64,000 nucleotides of DNA. It comes from Gp6-AA40 sp963741135 (GTDB lineage: Bacteria > Acidobacteriota > Vicinamibacteria > Vicinamibacterales > UBA2999). Of this stretch, positions 18,125-27,889 are shown in pieces. The translations under genes and the position numbers were made by a program. Position 1 is the stretch's first letter; every line of letters starts with the position of its first letter. A model generated the notes under the pieces. The model was not told where the DNA came from, did no database searches, and saw nothing but the letters and a program-made list of their open reading frames with translations. Where the stretch lies: contig CAVUHC010000008.1 of NCBI GenBank assembly GCA_963741135.1, forward strand, positions 1,860,001 to 1,924,000, given 5' to 3'.

Positions 18125-19078
18125 GTGCCCCATGGCCTGAAGTCGTGGAGTGGCTGTAGATCCGGGCCGACGCTGAGCGTCGGCTTGGTGCTGTTCGCGG
18201 TGCTGGTCTCCGGATGCGCTGCAGTGCGCAACCCAAGCCACGTCCCGGACGGGTCGCTCGAGGTCTATACCAGCAAAATGCGCGAGCTCGGCGCTCGCGC
18301 AAAGCCGTCGCCCTCGGGTGTTCTTGCCGCCACGTTGGAAGGACAAGACCCAGACCTGAAGGCCGCGCTGCTCGAACTGCGGGTGCATCCAGGTGCCGCC
18401 CAGCACCTGCGGGTCGCCGAGCGCTATCGCCGGTTGAAGATCCTCGACGCCGCCCATGACCATTTCGAGCATGCGCGTCAACTCGATCCGACGGATGCAG
18501 CGGCCTACGAAGGGCTGGCCCGGATCTGGCGTGACTGGGGATTCCCGAATCTGGGGCTCGGCGATGCCTCTCGTGCGGTCTACTACGCCCCCTCGTCTGC
18601 GACGGCGCAGAACACACTCGGCACAGTGCTGGCGGCGATGGGCCGCGGTGCGGATGCGCGTCGCGCGTACGAGCGCGCGCTCGCGCTGGATCCCCGTGCA
18701 GCCTACGTTCTCAACAACCTCTGCTACCTCTCATTTCTTGAAGGTGAGATCGCGGCGGCGGTGACTGAATGCAGGACCGCCCTCGAAGTGGACCCCGCGC
18801 TGGCGCCGGCCCGGAACAATCTCGCGCTCGCATACGCCGCCGACCAGCGCGACGACCTGGCACAACGCGAGTTCCTGGCCGCAAGTAACGTGGCGGCCGG
18901 ATGGTACAACATCGGTATCGTTGACCTGGCGGAAAAGCGCTACGCACATGCGTCGAGCGCATTCGCGGTAGCGCAAATGCAACGGCCGTCGTGGGCTGCC
19001 GCGGGCGAGCGCGCCAGGAAGGCGCGGATCCTGGCGCTAAAGGCCGGCGGCACGTCGCAACAACCCCGGACGGATTAG
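18125..19078 (+). CDS. tadD: TPR lipoprotein TadD
   Basis: The 317-residue product has a lipobox (LVSGC, about residue 30) after an N-terminal hydrophobic stretch, so it is a lipoprotein. Repeated tetratricopeptide motifs follow (HFEHARQLDPTDAAAYEGLA, RAYERALALDPRAAYVLNNL, ECRTALEVDPALAPARNNLA). TadD proteins act as pilotins that help the secretin reach the outer membrane. GTG start at 18125. Confidence 0.86.
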   Translation: MPHGLKSWSGCRSGPTLSVGLVLFAVLVSGCAAVRNPSHVPDGSLEVYTSKMRELGARAKPSPSGVLAATLEGQDPDLKAALLELRVHPGAAQHLRVAERYRRLKILDAAHDHFEHARQLDPTDAAAYEGLARIWRDWGFPNLGLGDASRAVYYAPSSATAQNTLGTVLAAMGRGADARRAYERALALDPRAAYVLNNLCYLSFLEGEIAAAVTECRTALEVDPALAPARNNLALAYAADQRDDLAQREFLAASNVAAGWYNIGIVDLAEKRYAHASSAFAVAQMQRPSWAAAGERARKARILALKAGGTSQQPRTD

Positions 19079-19088
19079 AGCTCCCCGC

Positions 19089-21056
19089 ATGTTGGCTGCC
19101 TCCCGCTCTCTCCGGTTCGCGATCGCGGCGTCTCTTGTCGCCCTCATGGGGACCACGCCGCGGGCCGACGACACGCCGCCTCCCCTATCGGTCCGGATCA
19201 CCTCGCCCCTGGGACGGATGGGAGCCTCCACAAGGGTACGGTTCGTTGCGCAGGTTCACGTCCCACCCGAGACGGTGCTGCAGCCGGTCCGTTTCTATGT
19301 GGACGGTGTGCTCCTGGGGAGCGATGAAGACGGGCCACCATACGCCGTCGAGTGGCTGGACGAAAATCCCTTCGAGCGACGCGAGCTCGCCGTGGAGATC
19401 GAAGACAGTCTCGGTCACACGGCGCGCGATTCGGTGCGGCTGGAGGCATTCGAGATTCTCGAGGTCGCCGACGTAAGGAGCGTCCTGCTCGAAGCCAGTG
19501 TGTACGACAGCCGCGGCCGGTTCGTGCGCGGATTGGGCGCCTCGAGCTTCACCGTTCAGGAAGACGGCATTCCGCAGGCCGTCGACCTCGTCAGCCAGGA
19601 ATCGCTGCCGTCAACCTTTGCTCTGCTGATCGACAGCAGCCAGAGCATGCACAGGCGCATCGATTTCGTGAGGGATGCCGCGAAGCGTTTCGTCGATTTT
19701 CTGAGGCCCTCCGACCGTGTGCTCGTGGCGCCCTTCTCACGCGGCCTCGCGTCAGTGACAGGACCGACTGACGATCGAAAAACAATCCTCGAGTCCGTGG
19801 AGCATATCGAAGCGGCGGGTGGTACCGCGATTCTCGACAGCCTGGTCGAAGCGATCCAGAAGCTTCCCGCTGATCGAGGGCGCCGCGACATCGTGCTTAT
19901 TACGGACGGGTACGACGAGAACAGCGTGACGTCGGTTGACGAAGCCCTGGCGTCGGTGAAGACGGCCGGGGTCACCGTGTACGTCGTGGGAATCGGGGGG
20001 ATCGCCGGCATCTCCCTGAAGGGCGAGCGCTTGCTGAAGCAAATTGCCGCCGAAACGGGAGGAAAGGCGTTCTTCCCGCCGAGGGAGGAGGATCTCGGCG
20101 CGGTTCACGAGCAGCTGGCCGTCGATGCCCAGAATCGCTATCTCGTCAGCTATACGCCAACCAACCAGGTGAGGGACGGGAACTGGCGCAACGTGAGCCT
20201 CACGACAGCCCCCGAGTACAAAGTACGAACGCGATCCGGATACGTCGCGCCCCAACCGCCTCCGATCCGTCCCGAACTGGAGTTCACGATTACTGGAGTG
20301 GATCGCAGTCAAGTGGATCTCACGGTCGATGACCTGATCGTGACGGAGAAAGGCGTCCAACAGAAAATCGACGCATTCTACGAGGCGACGGCGCCGGTCT
20401 CGATCGTCCTCGCGCTCGACTCGAGCGGCAGCATGCGCAAGAGCGCGACGGCGGTTGTGGAAGCGGCGCAGGAGTTCGTCGCGACGCTTCGCCCCGAAGA
20501 CAGCCTCGCCCTCGAGATGTTCTCGGATCAGTCGGTCCTGGCGCACGACTTCACGACCGCGCGGGAGACGACCGCGAAGATGATCGAGAGTTATACGGCG
20601 ATCGGAGGCACGGCCCTGTATGACGCCCTGTGGGATTCGCTGACGCGGATGCAGCGAAGGGAAGGCCGGCGTGCGGTGGTCGTGCTGAGCGATGGTCGCG
20701 ACGAGAACAACCCGGGAACCGCACCAGGCAGCGTGAGAACGGCGACCGAGGTCCTCGATCTGATTCGTCAGGCGAACGCGACGATATTCACGATTGGACT
20801 CGGGCCCCAGGTCGACCGTCCATTCCTGGAGCGACTCGCGGAGCTCTCGGGCGGCGAATCATATTTCCCGGTCGCCGTCGAGAACCTGCGCGACGACTAC
20901 CGGCGCGTGGTCGAGAATCTCCGCCGGCGCTATGTGGTGAGCTACACGTCGACCGATAGCGCGCGGGACGGGGCCTGGCGCGAAGTGCAGATTCAATCGC
21001 GGTCGTCTGACGTGGTTGTCACGAGCCGCGGCGGCTACTTCGCACCCGAACGCTGA
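19089..21056 (+). CDS. Secreted protein with two VWFA domains
   Basis: The 655-residue product carries a signal peptide (MLAASRSLRFAIAASLVALM) and two VWFA domains. Each has a MIDAS metal site: LLIDSSQSMHRR (about 178-189) and LALDSSGSMRKS (about 441-452), with matching later residues LITDGYDENS and VLSDGRDENN. This is the VWFA-related type common in acidobacteria. Its two halves share the same order of motifs, so a domain duplication is likely. Being inside the Tad cluster, it may be an adhesive or scaffold protein at the pilus base or tip. Confidence 0.85.
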   Translation: MLAASRSLRFAIAASLVALMGTTPRADDTPPPLSVRITSPLGRMGASTRVRFVAQVHVPPETVLQPVRFYVDGVLLGSDEDGPPYAVEWLDENPFERRELAVEIEDSLGHTARDSVRLEAFEILEVADVRSVLLEASVYDSRGRFVRGLGASSFTVQEDGIPQAVDLVSQESLPSTFALLIDSSQSMHRRIDFVRDAAKRFVDFLRPSDRVLVAPFSRGLASVTGPTDDRKTILESVEHIEAAGGTAILDSLVEAIQKLPADRGRRDIVLITDGYDENSVTSVDEALASVKTAGVTVYVVGIGGIAGISLKGERLLKQIAAETGGKAFFPPREEDLGAVHEQLAVDAQNRYLVSYTPTNQVRDGNWRNVSLTTAPEYKVRTRSGYVAPQPPPIRPELEFTITGVDRSQVDLTVDDLIVTEKGVQQKIDAFYEATAPVSIVLALDSSGSMRKSATAVVEAAQEFVATLRPEDSLALEMFSDQSVLAHDFTTARETTAKMIESYTAIGGTALYDALWDSLTRMQRREGRRAVVVLSDGRDENNPGTAPGSVRTATEVLDLIRQANATIFTIGLGPQVDRPFLERLAELSGGESYFPVAVENLRDDYRRVVENLRRRYVVSYTSTDSARDGAWREVQIQSRSSDVVVTSRGGYFAPER

Positions 21057-21092
21057 GCGCAGCATGAGATTTCCAATGCGGCGAGAATACCC

Positions 21093-23225
21093 GTGAAGAC
21101 TGGCGCTCCTCGCAGCGAACCCGGCGCCCCGGATCCTCGTCGCGACGTCGAGAAGATACTCGCTCGCCACTTCATCGTCCTGCCGCCGGCGGTGCAGTTC
21201 GACATCAATGAGGAGTTCCTTTCCGAAGAGGAGTTGTCGCAGCAGCAGGCCGTGCCCGCGGCCGACCTGGGCGTCGAACCCGCCGAGGCGACGCACAGCG
21301 CGCCCGGGCCAATGGAGCCTGTCGCGGACGCGGAGCCGACACAGCCGCACCCTGTTGTTTCGGAGGCGAGCGCGCCGAGCGTTGACCCGGCACCACCGCA
21401 CCCTGTTGTTTCGGAAGCGAGCCCGCCGAGCGTTGACCCGGCACCACCGCACGTCCTTGTGTCGGAGGCGAGCGCGCCGAGCGTTGACGCGTCACGGACA
21501 GGTCTCGTCGTTCCGGACGTCGACGAATCCGCGGCGGGAACGCCCTCGCTCTCGATCGCCGAGTTGCTCGAGAACAGCGTGTCGGTGGATTGGCACGAAG
21601 CGGTCGCGATCGCCCAGCGGGTTTGCCAGGCCCTTGCGCGGGATCCGGCCGCCGGCGCTCACCTGTGCCTGGTCGACCCGCGCCACATCGAGATTACCCA
21701 ACGTGGCGAGGTCCGGGTCCTGACGAACGAGCCGGGGAGCGATCCTCACGTCAAGCAGGTGGGTCGAATTCTGCGTGCGCTCCTCGAAGGAGGGACTGCG
21801 CCGGTGCAACTGCGCCTGTTGGCGTCGCAAGCGGCCTTCGAAGTTCCCGTCTTCGTCTCGGTGGACGAATTCTCAGAAGCCCTGCGTCGTTTCGAGCGCC
21901 CGGACCAGTCTGACGACATTCGAATGGCGTTCCAGCGCGGGCTCGAAGCGAAGTTCTCGGCTTCGATATACCAGGGCCGTCGACAGGCAGCGCTTCCCGC
22001 CCCCGCGCTCGCGGCAGAGGACCCGGCCAGGGCCAAGCCGACTTTGACGGACGTCGTTCAGTTGCGGGTTGCGAGACCGGCGCGATCGGTGCGACCACCC
22101 GGGGCGACCCGATCAAGCCGCCTGGCTCCAGCAGCCGTAGGGTCGCTTCTGCTGATTGCAGCGATCGCACTGTTCTCGATCCGGGTAGGCATCGGGGATC
22201 TATCAGGGATCGGGGGTCAGGGATCAGGGATCAAGGATCAGGAATCAGAGACGCTCGGACCCCGGATCCAGGATCCCGGATCCCTGACCTCGTCGCCGCC
22301 GCCGTCGCGTGACGAGCGCAGTGCACCGATTCAGGCCGCGAGTGCCGCCGTGCGTCCACGACCCGAGAGTCCCGAGCCGGCGCCGGCGACACCGCTGATC
22401 GTTCCCAGATCGTTAGCCCGGCCCGCGCAAGGTGCCGCCCGGCGGGTCGTAGCGGAGCTCGAGCAGCGACCTGAAGTGGGGCCCTCGAGGGAGACGGCTC
22501 CGGTCAGCTCGCAGCCTGCGTCAAGCAGCGCCGGCGTAAGCAGGCCGACCGTTCTCAACGCCGACTCACCGGACGCGGTCGCGCACCAAGGGGCTACGCT
22601 GCTTGCGTCCGGGAGGGCCGAAGATGCCCGGCGCGTTTTCGATTCGATTATTCTGGCGAACCCTATGTACCAGCTCGACGCCGCGCGATCGACGCCTGAG
22701 GTAGTGGCCGCGCTGGAGGCCAGCAGGCGCGACATATTGCCGGCGCTGGCTCGCCGCGACTATATGAACGCCCGTGCGGCCCTCGATGCGGGAGACTACG
22801 ATCGGGCGCTCAGCGAGGGAAGCCGCATCGCGACGATGCTCGCCCACTATGACGATGACGCGGCGTTCCCCGGGTTGCGCAGTGCCGTCCAGCAGCTCCT
22901 TGCCCGCGCGTCGGTCCTGAAGGCGCGCGAGGACGAGCGGGTCTATTCCGAGGCCGACGAGAGTGTGACACCCCCGGCCCCGTTAAGCCGCCAGCTCCCG
23001 GCGACACTCCCGATCGGTGTTACCAGATGGACGGTGGGCACATTGGAGATGCTGATCAGCCGGGAGGGCGAGGTCGAGACCGTCAAGCTGCACACACCGT
23101 TGAACCGTTATCACGAGCGAATGATCGTCAGTGCGGCCAAGGCGTGGCGATACAGGCCGGCATCGAAGGATGGCAAACCTGTGAGATTTCGTCTGGTCAC
23201 GTCCATCAATCTTCCCGAGAGGTAA
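21093..23225 (+). CDS. Membrane protein with degenerate kinase-like N-region and TonB-like C-terminal domain
   Basis: The 710-residue product has four visible parts. Residues 80-130 contain a three-copy repeat of HPVVSEASAPSVDPAPP. Residues 150-290 hold a region reminiscent of a worn protein-kinase C-lobe (VDPRHIEITQRGEVRVLTNE, then VGRILRALLEGG) without catalytic residues. A membrane helix follows at about 350-370. The C-terminus (about 640-708) resembles the TonB energy-transducer domain (EMLISREGEVETVKLHTPLN). Start is GTG at 21093. Its function is unknown; position suggests a link to the Tad system or outer-membrane signalling. A GGGATCAG repeat lies inside the gene at about 22193-22290. 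Confidence 0.6.
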   Translation: MKTGAPRSEPGAPDPRRDVEKILARHFIVLPPAVQFDINEEFLSEEELSQQQAVPAADLGVEPAEATHSAPGPMEPVADAEPTQPHPVVSEASAPSVDPAPPHPVVSEASPPSVDPAPPHVLVSEASAPSVDASRTGLVVPDVDESAAGTPSLSIAELLENSVSVDWHEAVAIAQRVCQALARDPAAGAHLCLVDPRHIEITQRGEVRVLTNEPGSDPHVKQVGRILRALLEGGTAPVQLRLLASQAAFEVPVFVSVDEFSEALRRFERPDQSDDIRMAFQRGLEAKFSASIYQGRRQAALPAPALAAEDPARAKPTLTDVVQLRVARPARSVRPPGATRSSRLAPAAVGSLLLIAAIALFSIRVGIGDLSGIGGQGSGIKDQESETLGPRIQDPGSLTSSPPPSRDERSAPIQAASAAVRPRPESPEPAPATPLIVPRSLARPAQGAARRVVAELEQRPEVGPSRETAPVSSQPASSSAGVSRPTVLNADSPDAVAHQGATLLASGRAEDARRVFDSIILANPMYQLDAARSTPEVVAALEASRRDILPALARRDYMNARAALDAGDYDRALSEGSRIATMLAHYDDDAAFPGLRSAVQQLLARASVLKAREDERVYSEADESVTPPAPLSRQLPATLPIGVTRWTVGTLEMLISREGEVETVKLHTPLNRYHERMIVSAAKAWRYRPASKDGKPVRFRLVTSINLPER
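21348..21490 (+). repeat. Tandem 51-bp coding repeat, about 2.8 copies
   Basis: A 51-bp unit encoding HPVVSEASAPSVDPAPP recurs at 21351, 21402 and 21453 inside the 710-residue gene. The copies are nearly identical in DNA as well as protein, which suggests recent expansion or homogenisation. The translated region is a proline-rich, disordered linker. Confidence 0.8.
22193..22290. repeat. GGGATCAG-type word repeat inside a coding region
   Basis: Repeated near-copies of CAGGGATC (GGGGATC, CAGGGATC, CAGGATC, AGGATCAGGAATC) run from 22193 to about 22247. Their complements (GGATCCAGGATCCCGGATCC) follow to 22290, so the region is an imperfect inverted repeat. It is translated as a low-complexity stretch just after the membrane helix of the 710-residue protein. 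Confidence 0.7.
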
Positions 23226-23353
23226 GTTCCCGCCGCACTATCACTTGCCTACTTGCCCTGGCCATTCGGCAGCAGGTGCTCGGCATTCTGTTCACCCTCG
23301 TGACACGCGAATTCCCAGAATTCGTAGTCTGAACGGCGCTTCTCGGCCACACG

Positions 23354-24298
23354 TCACGCGACAGTTACCGGGGATGAGCGGTACCACTCGACGGTCTTCG
23401 CGAGCCCGGCTTCGAAGGTCACGCTTGGCTGGTAGCCGAGCACGCGCTTGGCCTTCGAGATGTCGGCCTGCGAGTCCTTGACATCCCCCGCTCTGGGCTC
23501 GGCGTAGATCGGTTCCACCGTCGATCCGACGAGATCGCGGACCGTGTTGAACAGCGTGTTCAGGGAAATGCGGCCGCTCGTGGCCACGTTGATCACTTCC
23601 CCGCTCGCATTGTCCGCCGTGCAGGCTCGGAGCACGCCATCCACCACGTTTGCCACGTATGTGAAATCACGCGTGTGCTCGCCGTCGCCGTAAATCGTCG
23701 GCCGTCGGCCCTCGCAAAGCGCGCTGATAAAGATGGAAATGACGCCGGAGTAAGGCGACGAGGGATCCTGCCGCGGTCCGAAGACATTGAAGTACCGGGT
23801 CGTGACAGTCTGCAGTCCGTACAGCCGCGTGAACATCTGGCAGTACTGTTCCGCGACGAGCTTCTGCAGCGCATAGGGAGACAGTGGCGCCGGCGCCATG
23901 GTCTCGATCTTTGGAAGCGTCGGCGTGTTGCCGTAGGCAGAAGACGACCCGGCATAGACAAGGCGCTTGACGCCGGCGTCGCGGGCTGCCACCAGCACGT
24001 TGAGCGATGCGTCGATGTTGGCGCGATTCGACGTAATCGGATCCTCCACCGACCGCGGCACCGACGGGATCGCCGCCTGGTGAAGCACGTAATCGATCCC
24101 CTTGACGGCACGCCGTGCCACATCGAGGTCGGCCAGGTCTCCTTCGACGAATTCGGCCGAGGGAACGTGGGAGAGATTCTGGCGCTTGCCGGTGCTTAGA
24201 TTGTCGACCACGCGGACGGTCTCGCCACGACGGACGAGCTCCTCCGCGAGGTGAGAGCCGATGAAACCGGCGCCGCCGGTGACGAGGTAATGGGCCAT
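23354..24298 (-). CDS. NAD-dependent sugar epimerase/dehydratase (UDP-glucose 4-epimerase-like)
   Basis: The 314-residue SDR-extended protein starts VTGGAGFIGSHLAEEL, the NAD-binding glycine motif (about 5-20), and has the catalytic triad pattern SSSAYG and SPYALQK (Tyr and Lys, about 125-150). Best general fit is the WbpP/TviC group of UDP-GlcNAc or UDP-GalNAc 4-epimerases used in surface polysaccharide synthesis, but substrate cannot be read from sequence alone. It is complete and unbroken, and the next minus gene is the response regulator past rnpB. Confidence 0.85.
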   Translation of the reverse strand: MAHYLVTGGAGFIGSHLAEELVRRGETVRVVDNLSTGKRQNLSHVPSAEFVEGDLADLDVARRAVKGIDYVLHQAAIPSVPRSVEDPITSNRANIDASLNVLVAARDAGVKRLVYAGSSSAYGNTPTLPKIETMAPAPLSPYALQKLVAEQYCQMFTRLYGLQTVTTRYFNVFGPRQDPSSPYSGVISIFISALCEGRRPTIYGDGEHTRDFTYVANVVDGVLRACTADNASGEVINVATSGRISLNTLFNTVRDLVGSTVEPIYAEPRAGDVKDSQADISKAKRVLGYQPSVTFEAGLAKTVEWYRSSPVTVA

Positions 24299-24362
24299 AT
24301 CGCGCTTGATCTCAGCAGAAAACGTGCCGGCGATTGTACCTGCCCGTACAGGATAATGGAAT

Positions 24363-24860
24363 GTCGCAGTCGGCTAGACGATCGCCCGCCTTCGCGCTTC
24401 GGCGCTACGGCGGGCAGGCTGTAAAAAGCTTGCCCGCCACAGCCTGATAAGACATCGGCGGGAGGAAAGTCCGAACTCCATAGGGCAGTGCGCCGGGTAA
24501 CGCCCGGGCAGGGCAACTTGACGGATAGTGGCACAGAAAATATACCGCTCGCCTTCGCGCCTTCGGCGCTACGGCGAAGCAAGCCCGCGAGTGGCGCAGT
24601 CATCGATTGCGTGCTCGGGCCTGCTTCGCCGTAGTCCGGAGGACGAAGGCGAGTAAGGGTGAAAAGGTGCGGTAAGAGCGCACCGCGTCCGGGGTAACTC
24701 GGATGGCAGGCAAAACCCCGCACGGAGCAAGACCAAATAGGGTGGCGTTACAGGACGGCCCGTCCGAAGCCACCGGGTAGGTCGCCGGAGTCCGCGAGCA
24801 ATCGCGGGCCTAGAGGAATGATCGTTCTCGACAGAATTCGGCTTACCGGCTGGCTGCGAC
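24363..24860 (+). ncRNA. rnpB: RNase P RNA (bacterial type A), with repeat-like expansions
   Basis: Conserved blocks of RNase P RNA occur in order: GAGGAAAGTCCGAACTCCAT, then AGGGCAGTGC and GGTAACGCCC, GTGCGGTAAGAGCGCACC, GCAAGACCAAATAGG, GGAATGATCGTTCTCGACAG and AATTCGGCTTACCGGC. The ends pair as GTCGCAG (24363-24369) and CTGCGAC (24854-24860), forming helix P1. The RNA is about 498 nt, longer than a typical type A RNA. Extra length lies in helix P3 (24381-24413) and P12 (about 24546-24652), both built from the palindromic word CGCCTTCGCG/CGCTACGGCG. A possible -10 element GATAAT (24352-24357) precedes it. Confidence 0.95.
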
Positions 24861-24866
24861 GTTCTT

Positions 24867-24921
24867 AAATCCCAAAACCCAAATCCCAAATCCAAAGGAA
24901 GGGGCTTTTGGGATTTGGGAT

Positions 24922-24924
<3 letters not shown>
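24867..24924. repeat. AAATCCCAAAACCC-type inverted repeat between rnpB and the NtrC gene
   Basis: AAATCCCAAAACCCAAATCC and its complement GGATTTGGGATTT flank a short GGAAGGGGC loop. The repeat begins at the last codons of the NtrC-type gene: the stop codon TAA (complement of 24922-24924) lies within the repeat edge. A similar word-type repeat occurs at 55926-55960. Confidence 0.75.
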
Positions 24925-26340
<1,416 letters not shown>

Positions 26341-26392
26341 CAGAGTACGGAAGCGTCAGCGGTGCGAGGATGCGAGCGTGGCGCTGCGGCGG

Positions 26393-27889
26393 CTACTCGA
26401 TCTTCACCGTGTGCAGTGCGCGCTGATCGCTTTCCGGCTTGTAGACGTAGAGCGTGAGGATGTCACCCGGCGCGCGAACCCGCCGTCAGACGACGGTAGT
26501 CATCGACCGATCGGACAGGATGGCGGTTGACTTCGAGCAGCACGTGACCGCGTTCGATTTCCGCGTCGAATGCCGGGCTCATCGGCTCCACGCGCGAGAT
26601 GATCACGCCTTGCATCCCCTCGGGCAGCTTGAAGCGTTCCGAGAAGTCGCGATCGAGATCGCGCACGGAGAGGCCGAGCGCGGGACCGCGCTGACTCGAC
26701 GGCTGCGGTGCCTGCCCGTCGTCGCCGGCTCCCGCGCGCTTCTCGCGCTGTGGCCGCTCGGCCAGCTTCACCGATACGTTCATCGCGTGGTTGTCCCGAA
26801 GAATCTGGAGCGAGGCGACCGTGCCCGGCTGCCGCGCCGCGATCAGCTGAATCAGCTCGTCGTTGCCCGTGATCGGTTTGCCGTCGACTGCCACGATCAG
26901 GTCGTAGGTCCGGATGCCCGCGCGGGCGCCCGGCGACCCGGTCGTGATGTCCTGCACGAGAGCCCCGTCGCGTCGTATTCAGGCCGAGCGACCGCTGCAG
27001 ATCCGGGTCGACGTCGCGGAGGGCGACGCCGATGTATCCACGTGACACGCGTCCCTTGTCGCGCAATTGCGGAAGGATGGCGCGCGCCTGATTGATGGGG
27101 ACGGCAAAGCCGATGTTGGCGGCGCGCGAACTGATCGCGGCGTTGATGCCGATGACTTCGCCGCGCGCGTTGATCAGCGGACCGCCGCTGTTGCCGAAAT
27201 TGATCGCCGCGTCGGTCTGGATATAGCGATCGAGGGAGGTGTCGAACAGCTTCCGGCCGATGAAGCTGACGACGCCGACCGTGACCGTGTGCTCGTACGC
27301 CAGCGGATTGCCGATGGCGACGACCCATTCGCCCACGCGCAACGAATCGGAATCGCCAAGCACGGCGTACGGAAGCGGCCGGGTCGACTCAACCTTGATC
27401 AAGCGCAATGTCCGTATCGGGATCAGAGCCGACGCGCGTCGCGTGCAGGTTCCGGCCGTCGGTGAGGCGCACCATGATGCGATCCGCGCCGTCCACGACG
27501 TGATGGTTGGTGAGGATCAAGCCCTGCGGATCGATGACGAAGCCGGTGCCAGCGCCGCGGCGCGGTCCCTGCGGATCGCGATCACCGGGCCGATCGAAGA
27601 GATCGGGGCCGTCGGGCAGCGGCAGCGCATTGGGGCGCCGCGACCGGGCCGACCCGCGCGAAGTCGCATCGATGTTGACGACCGCCGGGTTGAGTTTCTC
27701 GGCCACGTCGGCAAACGAGACGACGGTCGGCAGTACAGCGGCAGGATTACGCGACCGCACCGGTACGAGCGGCGCCCTGGGGGCCGACACAGCCCGTTGC
27801 GGGGTCATCGACCCCGCAACGATAAGTCCGATGAGAAATGCGACGGTCGCGGTCAGGCCCACCGTCACCGCCAGGAATCGCCGGCTCAT
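26393..27889 (-). CDS. HtrA/DegP-type serine protease (frame changes near 27400, 26960 and 26465)
   Basis: The catalytic triad is visible: His in LTNHHVV, Asp in DPDTDIAL and Ser in NFGNSGGPLINARG, followed by two PDZ domains (GYIGVALRDVDPDLQRSLGL; RYEPMSPAFDAEIERG-like). The start has a signal-anchor (FLAVTVGLTATVAFLIGLIV). Four coding pieces lie in successive frames; the last reads GDILTLYVYKPESDQRALHT and ends VKIE at 26393. HtrA proteases clear misfolded envelope proteins. The start overlaps the ligA stop by 4 bp (ATGA-type). Confidence 0.85.

Noticed and set aside
24334..24357. A full sigma-70 promoter for rnpB (TTGTAC and GATAAT)
   Set aside because: GATAAT fits a -10 element, but the -35-like TTGTAC lies only 12 bp away, too close. 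I mention the -10 only.
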